From an uncultured Ignavibacteriota bacterium (GTDB lineage Bacteria; Bacteroidota; Ignavibacteria; UBA10030; UBA8401): a DNA stretch of 48,049 bases. The notes under the pieces were generated by a model. That model saw only the letters and a program-made list of their open reading frames with translations. It did not search any database and had not been told where the DNA came from. Below, piece after piece: positions 10,311-19,732 of the stretch (positions within the stretch are counted from its first letter, which is position 1; each line of letters opens with the position of its first letter). Both the position numbers and the translations under genes were made by a program. The DNA lies in the NCBI GenBank assembly GCA_903884005.1, contig CAISDA010000029.1, positions 1 to 48,049 of the forward strand, in the 5' to 3' direction.

Positions 10311-10661
10311 ATGAAGCCATTTGAAACTCAGGATTTTATTCTGGCAGTTCGGTTTTATAAAACCGAGGGAGGAACAGAGCCGGTCAGAGATTGGCTCAAG
10401 TCATTGTCTATGGATGATAAAAAAGCCATCGGCGCAGATATTAAAACCGTTCAGTTCGGATGGCCGCTCGGCATGCCAATTGTCAAAAAACTTGAGCCTG
10501 GGCTTTGGGAAGTCCGATCTCATATCAAGGACGGTATTGCAAGGGTGTTGTTTACAGTCTGTGACAAAACAATGGTGCTGTTGCATGGTTTCATTAAAAA
10601 ATCGCAAGCGATACCGACGGATGATCTTGATACAGCGCGAAAGAGGAAAGTGAATTTATAA
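10311..10661 (+). CDS. higB: HigB/RelE-like toxin (Gp49-like family)
   Basis: This 116-residue protein matches the phage Gp49-like/HigB family of RelE-fold ribonuclease toxins. It has the N-terminal EPVRDWLKSL segment, KKLEPGLWEVRS in the middle, and the strand region GIARVLFTV followed by VLLHGFIKKSQ. Such toxins cleave mRNA at the ribosome. The ATG at 10311 is chosen over an upstream TTG because that TTG is part of the -35 box. The toxin gene precedes the antitoxin gene, the usual higBA order, with an 11-base gap. The family match is strong; the activity is inferred. Confidence 0.85.
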   Translation: MKPFETQDFILAVRFYKTEGGTEPVRDWLKSLSMDDKKAIGADIKTVQFGWPLGMPIVKKLEPGLWEVRSHIKDGIARVLFTVCDKTMVLLHGFIKKSQAIPTDDLDTARKRKVNL

Positions 10662-10672
10662 TAGGGGCCACT

Positions 10673-10969
10673 ATGAATACGAGAAAAACAAAAAGCGTGT
10701 ACATCGGATCTTCGTTTGATGATTACCTTAAAGAAGAAGGAATTCTTGAACAAGCCGAAGCTGTCGCCATCAAGCGGGTTATCGCTCACCAGATTGAAGA
10801 AGCAATGCTTTCAAAAAAATTGACTAAGACATTGTTGGCAAAAAAAATGCACACTAGTCGGTCGGCGATAGAGCGGCTGTTTGACCCAGCAAATAATTCT
10901 GCAACACTGTTAACACTGAACAAAGCCGCCGCGGCACTGGGCAAAAAGCTCAAAGTTGAACTTGTCTGA
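10673..10969 (+). CDS. higA: HigA-like antitoxin with XRE-type helix-turn-helix
   Basis: The 98-residue protein has an N-terminal SFDDYLKEEG segment and then an HTH region (LTKTLLAKKMHTSRSAIERLFDP, about residues 52-74), as in XRE/HigA antitoxins. It should bind and neutralise the preceding toxin and repress the shared promoter through the inverted repeat at 10285-10300. AGGGG a few bases before the ATG is a good ribosome-binding site. A 12-base palindrome, TGATCCGGATCA, lies just after the stop (10976-10987) and may be part of a transcript end. Confidence 0.87.
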   Translation: MNTRKTKSVYIGSSFDDYLKEEGILEQAEAVAIKRVIAHQIEEAMLSKKLTKTLLAKKMHTSRSAIERLFDPANNSATLLTLNKAAAALGKKLKVELV

Positions 10970-11065
10970 CGGTAGTGATCCGGATCATTTGAAATGAAGA
11001 GATTAACCTGCACAATTATCTGCTTTTTATAAACGTCTAAAGTTCCAACCACCAATACATCAACT

Positions 11066-11821
11066 GTGAAATATACAACAGGGCTCATTGTTCCGATCGC
11101 TCTTCTTTTCGCAGGCTGCTTTGCTATACGGCCGATGGCGGGAGCCGATGTGGACCTGGAGCAGCTTTCCAAGGCGCGCGAAGCCGCCGTCATGAAGGTC
11201 CGTTATGACGCTGCGCAGGATCTCTTGCTGAAACTCGGCGACCAACACAATGTTGATTCGGGTGACATGTCGTTATCACTGACCGAAGCCGCGCTCAACA
11301 AAGCTGCCGTGCAGCTAGATTCGGCGTCCGGGTGGCTGGATTCGGTGACGACCTACAGCATTCATCACACATCCATCGCCGTTTATAACGGCTCAGCCAT
11401 CGCCACCATCGCGCTGTCGGCGCATAGCAGCGAGCATAATGTGGATGTGGACATGCTCCTGGATTGTCTCGTCACACTGCGCATTGAAAAGGCGGTGTTG
11501 AAGGCGCGTCTCGAACCGTTCAACATTGCGCCGGAGGTCACCGCACACGGATTAAAAAAAATCGTGTCCGGCATTATACGCGATGTCATCAGCATTCGCC
11601 TTTCTTCGATCGCCGCTGCCTTGCCCGCCATCGAGTTCCCGATAGAACTGCGGAATCATCTCACGATTCCGGGAAACGATATGCATGTGCATCACGGATT
11701 GAACATGAGCATACACATCCCGGAACGGACGCTTTCCTACGATATGACAATAAAAGATGTTCGATTCCTAGAGAAAAATATTTTCATCTCATTCGCATTG
11801 TCGAAGATTGGAGTGAAGTGA
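11066..11821 (+). CDS. Uncharacterised exported lipoprotein
   Basis: The 251-residue product starts at GTG and has a hydrophobic leader ending in a lipobox, LFAGC, with Cys18 as the lipidation site. The rest is rich in alternating beta-strand patterns, with an internal acidic HNVDVDMLLD segment. I do not recognise the family. Its length and repeated amphipathic strands loosely recall lipid-binding TULIP-type folds such as DUF1439, but that is speculation. The next gene encodes an exported protein of similar style. The 3' end of this gene is repeated, imperfectly, just before the next start. Confidence 0.7.
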   Translation: MKYTTGLIVPIALLFAGCFAIRPMAGADVDLEQLSKAREAAVMKVRYDAAQDLLLKLGDQHNVDSGDMSLSLTEAALNKAAVQLDSASGWLDSVTTYSIHHTSIAVYNGSAIATIALSAHSSEHNVDVDMLLDCLVTLRIEKAVLKARLEPFNIAPEVTAHGLKKIVSGIIRDVISIRLSSIAAALPAIEFPIELRNHLTIPGNDMHVHHGLNMSIHIPERTLSYDMTIKDVRFLEKNIFISFALSKIGVK

Positions 11822-11931
11822 AACGAAAACAAGTGTTCTGTTGCCGACATCGTGTGTGTGCATTCCTGGTCTCAGATAGCGAATTCCATCCATTAGTATT
11901 GTCGAATCTCGGAGTGACGTGAAATGAAAGC
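11795..11931. repeat. Imperfect direct repeat spaced 101 bp at the junction of two exported-protein genes
   Basis: The end of the upstream gene (11795-11830, containing ATTGTCGAA then GGAGTGAAGTGAAA) reappears at 11896-11931 as ATTGTCGAA then GGAGTGACGTGAAA, where it forms the ribosome-binding region and ATG of the next gene. This looks like a decayed duplication. The second copy supplies the GGAG used by the downstream gene. Confidence 0.45.
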
Positions 11932-12760
11932 CATCATTGTACTACTGCTGACTGTGTATGTGTGCATACTGAGTGCGGCCCAGGGAATTCCGGCCAAGGA
12001 AGAATCACAGGCCGAGATCACGCTGCTGAAACAGCGCATCGACAGCATCGACGCGTTGATCAACGCGATGCCGAAGCCGCATGAAACGGCCAGCGATATC
12101 ACGCTCCGGTTCCGACGATCTGCATTGAATTCGCTATTTGCCGTTTTTGCATCGCATCGGACCGACGACATTCATCTGACGCTCCTGCCGACGCGTCCAG
12201 TGTGGACCGAGAGCAAATCGCTGTTGGGAATGTCGATGATGAACACCGTGGATGTCGATACGGGGACCTTCCTTGTGAACATTAAAAAATTCGAGTTCTC
12301 GGCATTCAACCGGAACACGGTACGTGTCGGCCTGGAGATCGAAGGCGGGGGATTGATCGGCGTTTCGGGCCGATATGCGGGTATTCCTCTGCACGCATCG
12401 CCGCTGCTCGAGCTGTATCTGCAGGACGGTCTCACATTCGGCATCTCATCCGCGGGAGCGGATAATATTCTGCTCAAGCCCGATTCTCACACGTTTTTGC
12501 TGAAGACCAAAATGTCGATACAGTTTTTACAATGGACGATTCCGTATTACAAGGAAGTGACGATCGAGGCGGAGGGTGTCGTGGGGGCCATTATACTGCC
12601 GTTGTCCGTGAGTTCAACGGTCATGTTCCCTGCACCATGGGCGCGGGATGCAAGCCGCCGGCTGGATTTCGTTCAGCGCAGAGTGCAACTGAGTCATACG
12701 TCCATCTGGGCGCAGGGAGAGACGCTCGAATTCAGGGCCGATGTTAATTTTGTGCGATGA
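11924..12760 (+). CDS. Uncharacterised exported protein
   Basis: The 278-residue protein has a signal peptide (MKAIIVLLLTVYVCILSAAQ) and a short predicted helix rich in I, L and E/K (about 25-50). A long beta-rich region follows, with segments such as VRVGLEIEGGGLIGVSGRYAG. No enzyme motif is visible and I do not recognise the family. A GGAG 10-13 bases before the ATG supports the start. The arrangement next to a lipoprotein of similar size suggests a pair with a common envelope task, for instance lipid or ligand binding. That is inference only. Confidence 0.7.
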   Translation: MKAIIVLLLTVYVCILSAAQGIPAKEESQAEITLLKQRIDSIDALINAMPKPHETASDITLRFRRSALNSLFAVFASHRTDDIHLTLLPTRPVWTESKSLLGMSMMNTVDVDTGTFLVNIKKFEFSAFNRNTVRVGLEIEGGGLIGVSGRYAGIPLHASPLLELYLQDGLTFGISSAGADNILLKPDSHTFLLKTKMSIQFLQWTIPYYKEVTIEAEGVVGAIILPLSVSSTVMFPAPWARDASRRLDFVQRRVQLSHTSIWAQGETLEFRADVNFVR

Positions 12761-12868
12761 AAATTCACAACGCCGAAATATATACAAACGCGGCAAAAAT
12801 AAAAATGGTTTCGCAGAGGCGGAAATCGTATCTTTCACAAAAAAAACATTCGCAATGAAAGGTCATGC

Positions 12869-14008
12869 ATGAAGAAGCTGGTACTGGTGATGTATGTGGT
12901 ACTCTGTGCACTGTCGGCGGGCGCGCAGGAAAAGATGAAAGAGGCACAACCGCATGCCGAACTGATAAAGCAAGTGCGGCAGCAAGTTGCCCCCGATACG
13001 AGGGTCACGGTCTTCACTGTCGGCGCGCGTATGCTGGGAGACACATGCGTTCTCATCGGCGATGTTGCGTCGGACGAGGTGCGGAAGAAAGTGCTGGCGG
13101 CGTTCGCATCGCGCGCCATTCCCGTTATCGACAGCATCGCAGTGCTCCCGTCGAAAGACATGGGACTAAAGACATGGGGTGTCATTGTCGTCAGCGTTGC
13201 CAATATGCGGAACGAGCCGAAGGAAGCGGCCGAACTTGGATCCCAGACGCTCATGGGCGGGGTCATACGCGTGTTCAAGAAAAAATCGATGTGGTATTAC
13301 ATTCAGGCGCCGGACAACTATCTGGGCTGGGTCGACGGCGAACAGTTCTTCCGCTGCACGAAAGAAGAAGCGGAGGCATGGGTGAAGGCGGAGAAGGTGT
13401 TTGTGATCGCACCGTTCGATTTTGTGAAGGAGTCGCCTTCGCAGAACTCAGCTGGCGTGTGCGATGTCGTGGGCGGATCGATATTGAAGAAGGTCGGCGA
13501 AGAGAAAGAGTGGATGCATGTGTCGCTCGCGGATGGCCGCATGGGGTATATACCGAAGTTCTCGGTGACCGGCTACGCCGATTGGGGAACGAAGATCGTG
13601 CCGAACGCCGACAAGCTTGAAAAAACCGCGAAACAGTTTATCGGAATTCCCTATCTGTGGGGCGGCACATCGGTGAAAGCAATGGACTGTTCCGGATTCA
13701 CGAAGACCGTGTATCTGCTCAACGGCGTCATGCTGAAGCGCGATGCGAACCAACAGGCTGAAGACGGCATGGACGTCGACCCGGGGAAGAACTGGGAGAA
13801 CCTGCGCAAGGGCGACCTGCTGTTTTTCGGACACAGAGCGAACGGCGAGCGCCCGGAAAGAATTTCGCATGTGGCAATGTATCTCCAGAACCTCTCATTC
13901 ATTCATTCATCCGGACGAATCCACATCAGCAGTCTCGATCCGTCCTCGCTGCTGTTCGACGACTATCATGTGAAATCATTTATCCGCGCAAAGAGAATGC
14001 TGAAATAA
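12869..14008 (+). CDS. Secreted NlpC/P60 cysteine peptidase with SH3-like domains
   Basis: The 379-residue protein has a signal peptide ending near AGAQ. A BON-like segment (about 40-105) and two bacterial SH3-type regions (about 108-160 and 178-235) precede the NlpC/P60 domain (about 245-379). Catalytic residues are Cys274 in DCSGF, His334 in ISHVAMYL and the polar residue His346 in FIHSSG. The family cuts peptidoglycan stem peptides, usually between D-iGlu and a diamino acid. The domain order matches NlpC/P60 hydrolases common in Bacteroidota. There is no T9SS sorting domain, so a periplasmic place is likely. Confidence 0.9.
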   Translation: MKKLVLVMYVVLCALSAGAQEKMKEAQPHAELIKQVRQQVAPDTRVTVFTVGARMLGDTCVLIGDVASDEVRKKVLAAFASRAIPVIDSIAVLPSKDMGLKTWGVIVVSVANMRNEPKEAAELGSQTLMGGVIRVFKKKSMWYYIQAPDNYLGWVDGEQFFRCTKEEAEAWVKAEKVFVIAPFDFVKESPSQNSAGVCDVVGGSILKKVGEEKEWMHVSLADGRMGYIPKFSVTGYADWGTKIVPNADKLEKTAKQFIGIPYLWGGTSVKAMDCSGFTKTVYLLNGVMLKRDANQQAEDGMDVDPGKNWENLRKGDLLFFGHRANGERPERISHVAMYLQNLSFIHSSGRIHISSLDPSSLLFDDYHVKSFIRAKRMLK

Positions 14009-14029
14009 TTTGTATGTCATCAGTAACAA

Positions 14030-14068
14030 GCACCGCTTCGCTCGAGCGGGCGAGATACCATCTCGCCC
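14030..14068. repeat. Two-stem REP-like element, copy A
   Basis: Stem 1 is CCGCT/AGCGG (14033-14037 with 14045-14049). Stem 2 is the perfect GGGCGAGAT-ACC-ATCTCGCCC (14048-14068). The copy has the flank CTACAATGCTGCG on the right. It belongs to a family of five copies in this window, at 18623, 24441, 30195 and 47999 besides this one. Confidence 0.75.
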
Positions 14069-14104
14069 TACAATGCTGCGTTTTCGAAATGGGTATTTTC
14101 ATGC

Positions 14105-14296
14105 GGGGTGGTGAACCCCACATTCATGCACGCTACAATGCACCAATGAAATTGCGCTTGAGTCACTCTTGCTGAACATCATGCGATGAATGTGTGCTGG
14201 CCGGAATGTGTGAGATCCGGTCCTGAATTGCATTGCGATTGCAATGATGGGAAAAAAATACTCGTCCCCTGGAATGGATTTTCATCTCAGGGGACG
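14105..14296. repeat. Cluster of short inverted repeats in the intergenic region before the cytochrome gene
   Basis: The gap 14009-14519 contains no supportable gene. Apart from the REP-like copy at its left end, it holds hairpins GGGGT-GGTGA-ACCCC (14105-14119), CATTGC-GATT-GCAATG (14231-14246) and CGTCCCCTG-N16-CAGGGGACG (14263-14296). The first is followed by CTACAATGC, the same tail as the REP-like element, and may be a diverged copy. Function is unknown; transcript ends or a small RNA are possible. Confidence 0.4.
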
Positions 14297-14430
14297 TGCT
14301 GTTTCAAAATTGGGAATGGAAATTACTAAATATAAGAAAAAATGTGCGGGTAAGAGATCATCAGATATAAAAGTATGTGAAAAAGCGTTGAAAATCGCTT
14401 AGATTATACGGTTCCCAATCTTTTTTTTTA

Positions 14431-14446
14431 TGGCATAATTTATGCA
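14431..14446 (+). promoter_or_regulatory. Sigma-54-like -24/-12 promoter before the multiheme cytochrome gene
   Basis: TGGCATAATTTATGCA fits the sigma-54 pattern TGGCAC-N5-TTGCA at nearly every position. The key GG (14432-14433) and GC (14444-14445) have exactly the required spacing. Transcription would begin near 14457, leaving a leader of about 63 bases with an AGGGAG ribosome-binding site. The core GCATAA-T-TTATGC is also a perfect palindrome, so it could instead be an operator. Confidence 0.45.
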
Positions 14447-14519
14447 TGTAACGACGACGGCAACCGGTATACACACAACAGGCCGGGTTGTAAAATAAAA
14501 TTATCACATAGGGAGTAAT

Positions 14520-16718
14520 ATGAAAAGGTTTGTTACTTTTTCGATGCTGAGTTTCCTCTTGCTGGCATGTCTTTCGACATCGCAGGCACAATTTAGCACA
14601 TTTTCAGTAAAAGCAAAGCGCGCCGTTGTCGGCAACGTAGGCGGCACCGCGGTGACCAATCCGAAGTATTTTAACGCGACCGGAGAAAACTATGTCGCCA
14701 GCGGCGGACGTGTGATCGCCAAAGGCATGAGAGTATACTATTCGGCGGTGAAGGTAGACACGACATCCACGCAGATGTCGACCTATGCATGGACGATCAA
14801 AACGCAGCCGACCGGTTCCACTGCGGCCATGACAGGCGCCACCACGGCGAACATGTATTTCAATCCTCTTGTCGTCGGTCAGTACATTGTCGGGTTGACC
14901 GTCAATGGAACTGCCACTACAGCAGATACGATTTATTGCAGCACCTATGCCGGCCACTCGGTTGAAACACCGGGCTGCTTCTGCCATTTCCAGAATCAAA
15001 CTGACTGGGCGAATACCCGTCATGCAAAAATTTTCAAAGACGGTATTACCGGCAATCTTGAAAATTCCCTTTCTCCCGCCGGCGTCGTCGGCCAGGGAAC
15101 GTATGGTACATCCTGCATCAAATGCCATACGACCGGTTGGGAATCGAAAACGGATAACGGCAATTTCGGTTTTCTTGCCAACGTCGGTGCGGCGACCAAA
15201 ACATCATTCGATTCAACGTGGTGGAAACTTCCCGCGATCACTGTGCTCAGTGGAGCCTTCTATATTAAACCGAACGATATGTCCATCTGGAACAACGTGA
15301 CGTTGACCACGACGATGAAGCAAGTTTCGTCGATCGGCTGCGAATCGTGCCATGGACCGTCCGCAGACCATAAGACCGATCGTCTTACCGGCGGGTCGGA
15401 CAAAATGAAAAATCCCAACAAGTCACTCGATGCGGGAACATGTAACCAGTGCCATAACGCCATCATTGATGGAACGACGTCAGGCAAGCACAATCTCGGT
15501 GCATATTGGATGGCATCGAAGCATGCAACAATGCCGAATTCACTGTTGCCCACCGGTCATGCAACGAGCGCGAGCTGCGCGAAATGCCATAGCGGTCAGG
15601 GTTTTGTGAAATCGAAGCTTGCCGCGGCAGATGCTGCGAAATGGCCCACAGACGATTTCTCGAACGGTGTGAATGCGGTGACGTGCCCCGTGTGTCACGA
15701 CGCACATAGCGTTGCCAATGAGAACCAACTGCGTGTGGTGAAGATCGATTCGCTGGTGAATGGGTACAAGCCGACGGTCGGCGGCAAAGGCCAGTTGTGC
15801 ATGAACTGCCATCAGGAACGCACGAACGTCAAGACAAAAATCACGGCCGTTGCACCGTATTACGGATTCAGCGATCGTTTTGGCGCGCATCATTCGCCGC
15901 AGGCCGATGTGTATCTTGGCCAGGACGGATATGAATTTGGCAAGACCCTGTTCGTGCAGTCGCATGCGACGCTGGTTCAGAACGCATGCGTGACGTGCCA
16001 TATGCCTACCGTTACACTTGGCTCGAGCGTTCATTCAAGCCATGCGATGACCATGGATACTGCAGGCGTTCGCGGCTGCACATGCCATAACCCTACTGCG
16101 ACGGATTTCAATGATGTCAAAATGCTTATGCGCAACTCTGACTATGACGGCAACGGCAAAGTTGAAGGGTTCCAGACAGAGGTCGACGGCTTGATGGCCA
16201 GAGTGAAGGCAAAACTTCCGCTCGACGTCTTAACCGGCGAACCGACGATCGCAATGAAGGATTCGCTGCTCGTGAAGAACAAGCCGACGGTGATTCAGAG
16301 CATCTGGAATTATTGGCTGATCAAGAACGACAATAGCCACGGTGTGCACAATCCGCAGTACGTTGTGAAGCTGCTCAAGGCGACGATCGATGCGTTGACC
16401 GGCACGGGCGTGGAAACAGCGGATCAGAACATTCCGAAGTCGTTTGAATTGGCTCAGAACTATCCGAACCCGTTCAATCCCTCGACGGAAATACGCTTCT
16501 CCGTTCCGAACACATCGTCCGTGCGTTTGCAGGTCTACAACAGCATCGGTCAGGTCGTCGCAACATTGATTGACGGCAGCACGATGTCTGCAGGCAACTA
16601 TACTGTAAAACTGAACGGCAGCAATTTCTCCAGCGGTATTTATCTCTATCGCCTGGAAGCGTCGTCCAATGGCGCGAGCACTTTTGTCACCACGAAGAAG
16701 ATGCTGCTCGTGAAGTAA
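14520..16718 (+). CDS. T9SS-sorted multiheme cytochrome c
   Basis: The 732-residue protein has a signal peptide (to about residue 23), an Ig-like N-terminal region, a heme-rich centre and a T9SS sorting domain (about 640-732: [28 protein letters not shown]). Seven canonical CxxCH heme motifs start at Cys199, 274, 308, 353, 389, 427 and 490. Two further CxCH motifs, with one residue missing, lie at Cys153 and Cys520 and bracket the set. Hemes would be attached in the periplasm before export to the cell surface, which suggests extracellular electron transfer or a surface reductase. Further histidines such as ADHK, SKH and SSH may be distal ligands. The ATG is set by GGGAG 4-5 bases upstream. 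Confidence 0.9.
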   Translation: MKRFVTFSMLSFLLLACLSTSQAQFSTFSVKAKRAVVGNVGGTAVTNPKYFNATGENYVASGGRVIAKGMRVYYSAVKVDTTSTQMSTYAWTIKTQPTGSTAAMTGATTANMYFNPLVVGQYIVGLTVNGTATTADTIYCSTYAGHSVETPGCFCHFQNQTDWANTRHAKIFKDGITGNLENSLSPAGVVGQGTYGTSCIKCHTTGWESKTDNGNFGFLANVGAATKTSFDSTWWKLPAITVLSGAFYIKPNDMSIWNNVTLTTTMKQVSSIGCESCHGPSADHKTDRLTGGSDKMKNPNKSLDAGTCNQCHNAIIDGTTSGKHNLGAYWMASKHATMPNSLLPTGHATSASCAKCHSGQGFVKSKLAAADAAKWPTDDFSNGVNAVTCPVCHDAHSVANENQLRVVKIDSLVNGYKPTVGGKGQLCMNCHQERTNVKTKITAVAPYYGFSDRFGAHHSPQADVYLGQDGYEFGKTLFVQSHATLVQNACVTCHMPTVTLGSSVHSSHAMTMDTAGVRGCTCHNPTATDFNDVKMLMRNSDYDGNGKVEGFQTEVDGLMARVKAKLPLDVLTGEPTIAMKDSLLVKNKPTVIQSIWNYWLIKNDNSHGVHNPQYVVKLLKATIDALTGTGVETADQNIPKSFELAQNYPNPFNPSTEIRFSVPNTSSVRLQVYNSIGQVVATLIDGSTMSAGNYTVKLNGSNFSSGIYLYRLEASSNGASTFVTTKKMLLVK

Positions 16719-16741
16719 GAATCATCACGGAAGATATTTCC

Positions 16742-16778
16742 AAACCCGATACGTCCACAAGGCGTATCGGGTTTTTTT
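16742..16778 (+). terminator. Intrinsic terminator after the cytochrome gene
   Basis: A perfect 12-bp stem AAACCCGATACG / CGTATCGGGTTT (16742-16753 with 16763-16774) is followed by a T run. It separates the cytochrome transcript from the metY promoter 14 bases further on. Confidence 0.9.
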
Positions 16779-16791
16779 ATTGGATGCGCGC

Positions 16792-16819
16792 TTGACAAGC
16801 GCCCGAATAGTTTTATATT
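16792..16819 (+). promoter_or_regulatory. Sigma-70-type promoter of the riboswitch-metY unit
   Basis: TTGACA (16792-16797) and TATATT (16814-16819) are 16 bp apart. Transcription would start near 16826, about 25 bases before the riboswitch aptamer. Confidence 0.7.
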
Positions 16820-16851
16820 TACTACATACTCTCTTTGACATAGCTGTATTC

Positions 16852-16969
16852 GATTCATCACGAGTGGCGGAGGGACAGACCCGACGAAGCCACAGCAACC
16901 GGAAGCCGTAAGGCTCGCTTGGTGCTACATTCTGTTTCCGCTGCTTCACGAACGGGAAGAAGATGAACC
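16852..16969 (+). promoter_or_regulatory. SAM-I (S-box) riboswitch aptamer
   Basis: The conserved S-box core is recognisable: GGCGGAGGGACAGACCCGA, then GAAGCCACAGCAACC, a variable hairpin and GGTGCTACATTCTG. The closing P1 helix pairs GATTCATC (16852-16859) with GATGAACC (16962-16969), with one mismatch. S-adenosylmethionine binding would favour the terminator at 16996-17032 and turn off metY, the matching biosynthetic gene. Confidence 0.88.
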
Positions 16970-16995
16970 ATCGACGTTTACGAAATTATTTTTCT

Positions 16996-17032
16996 AAACC
17001 TCTTGTGGTTGTCTATCGCAAGAGGTTTTTTT
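16996..17032 (+). terminator. Riboswitch-controlled intrinsic terminator
   Basis: AAACCTCTTG (16996-17005) pairs with CAAGAGGTTT (17019-17028) and is followed by T residues. It lies 27 bases after the SAM aptamer and 171 bases before the metY start, so it is the expected expression platform. I did not identify the competing antiterminator helix. Confidence 0.8.
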
Positions 17033-17167
17033 ATTTACTATCCCATGGCCATGTTCAATCTCCATCTATTTTATGCTTGCCGGCCCGTACTCGGACACTT
17101 GTCGGCGTATTATTATGGTAATTTTCTCTGTTGTGGATTTATTCACGACGTTTGTGTGTTCAATTGA

Positions 17168-18517
<1,350 letters not shown>

Positions 18518-18528
18518 TTCGGTTTGTT

Positions 18529-18560
18529 CCCGATCCCGCGCTGAAAAGCGCGGGATCGGG
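18529..18560 (+). terminator. Strong hairpin after metY, probable transcript end
   Basis: CCCGATCCCGCGCT (18529-18542) pairs perfectly with AGCGCGGGATCGGG (18547-18560) across a GAAA tetraloop. It begins 11 bases after the metY stop. There is no T run on the plus strand, so it may act as a transcript-stabilising end or a factor-assisted terminator. Confidence 0.55.
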
Positions 18561-18622
18561 AAAAGTTATGGTCACTGCACGGCGACAGTTGGTTCCTCTG
18601 AAGTATCGATGCCGAAAAAATT

Positions 18623-18660
18623 GCACCGATTCGCGGTGCGGGCGAAATATCATCTCGCCG
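18623..18660. repeat. Two-stem REP-like element, copy D
   Basis: Stem 1 is GCACCG-ATTCG-CGGTGC (18623-18639). Stem 2 is a slightly decayed GGGCGAAAT-ATC-ATCTCGCCG (18640-18660). It is followed at once by part of a second repeat family, in the same order as at 30195-30405. The gap 18518-19060 has no gene and consists mostly of such repeats. Confidence 0.7.
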
Positions 18661-18667
18661 GCTGCTC

Positions 18668-18760
18668 ACACGATGCGAGATTCACCGCTTGCGCTCAGAA
18701 TGACAGAGTGCGTATATCATACGCATGAAGATTTTTGACTTTGTCAAGATGAGAACCTAC
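18668..18760. repeat. Partial copy of the TCAGAATGACA repeat family
   Basis: This stretch carries the right arm TCAGAATGACA (18695-18705) and then GACTTTGTCAAGATGAGAAC. It matches 30310-30405 over about 95 bases with scattered differences. The left arm present at 30267 is missing here. Confidence 0.6.
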
Positions 18761-18886
18761 AATTCGAGCAACGACTCCGCAATTTTGTGGACTCCCAATT
18801 GCATTTGGTGTCTTGGGGTAAATTGGGTATATTGGGATACTGTGTACCATGATTTTTTGTAACTACTCACCGCACTCTCTGGCCCA

Positions 18887-19005
18887 TGTCATGCTGAGGG
18901 AGCGTAGCGACCGAAGAATCTAAAAAACATCAGCAACGGGGAACATGAATTTAATGTCTCATGTATCGACCACTGTTTTAGATCCTTCGCTTCGCTCAGG
19001 ATGAC
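18887..19005. repeat. Long inverted repeat, variant of the TGTCATTCTGA family
   Basis: GTCATGCTGAG near 18888 pairs with CTCAGGATGAC ending at 19005 (one mismatch). The inner segment GAAGAATCTAAAA pairs with TTTTAGATCCTTC. The whole would fold into a hairpin of about 119 bases. Related hairpins with GTCATTCTGAGCGAAGCGAAGAATC arms are widely dispersed in Bacteroidota/Chlorobi genomes. Confidence 0.65.
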
Positions 19006-19060
19006 GATGATTTTGGTGCACACTAAGTAGTTACTATTTTTTACTATCCCCGATACTCCC

Positions 19061-19729
19061 ATGATCGGCAGCGAGATACACCAGCAGGTCTTTCGCAACA
19101 CCAACCAGTACTATCTTCAGGGCGCACACGTGCAGGCCAATAAGCATCTGGTCCGCTTTGCGGTCCGCAATGCCGGGGCGAGGATTCTTGACTTCGGGTG
19201 CGCCACAGGCGTGTACTGCCGTGCGCTGACGGAACGGGGATTCGATGTAACGGGAACGGACATCAACGATGCCTATCTTGCCGAAGCCGGACGAACCGGC
19301 GTGACGACGGTCGGAGCGGCCGAAGCTGCCGGGATGCCGGACGGGTCGTTCGATACGGTGTTGCTCTTTGAAGTGCTCGAGCATGTGGAAGATCCGGCAG
19401 CGATCATACGGTCTGCCGCGAGGCTGGCGCGAAAGAATGTGCTTGTGAGCGTACCGCATTGCGGCGATACCGCTGCACTGAAGGCGTGCGGATTGATGTA
19501 CGAGCATTTCAACGACGAAGATCACCGGAATTTTTTTACGGCCGATACGCTGGCCGCTGTGTTGAAGCCGTACGGCCGGACGTGCACCATCGTGAAAGGA
19601 GATCCGTTCCTGCCCCACGTGCTGATGGCCCCTTCGATCCGCCGCCGCATCGTTCAGGCGATAGGCAAGGCTCATTTGCTGCCGCCGTATTTCTATAACA
19701 GGCTGTATGCCGTCGTCTCGATCGCGTAA
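19061..19729 (+). CDS. Class I SAM-dependent methyltransferase
   Basis: The 222-residue protein has the SAM-binding motif ILDFGCATGVY (about residues 43-53), an acidic residue in the next strand (VTGTDIND), and VLLFEVLEHVEDP, as in Methyltransf_11-type enzymes. The substrate is unknown. It stands first in a run with a flippase and glycosyltransferases and ends 3 bases before the flippase start, so methylation of a glycan or its lipid carrier is a reasonable inference. No clear ribosome-binding site is seen. Confidence 0.85.
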   Translation: MIGSEIHQQVFRNTNQYYLQGAHVQANKHLVRFAVRNAGARILDFGCATGVYCRALTERGFDVTGTDINDAYLAEAGRTGVTTVGAAEAAGMPDGSFDTVLLFEVLEHVEDPAAIIRSAARLARKNVLVSVPHCGDTAALKACGLMYEHFNDEDHRNFFTADTLAAVLKPYGRTCTIVKGDPFLPHVLMAPSIRRRIVQAIGKAHLLPPYFYNRLYAVVSIA

Positions 19730-19732
19730 GGT

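Noticed and set aside
10970-11065. A sigma-54-like match TGCAC...CTGCT near 11012-11027
   Set aside because: The essential GG of the -24 element is not present, so it is much weaker than the site at 14431.
18623-19005. A CRISPR array or integrated element in the repeat-rich gap after metY
   Set aside because: The repeats are palindromic and of different families, with no regular spacing, spacers or cas genes, and no integrase is present.
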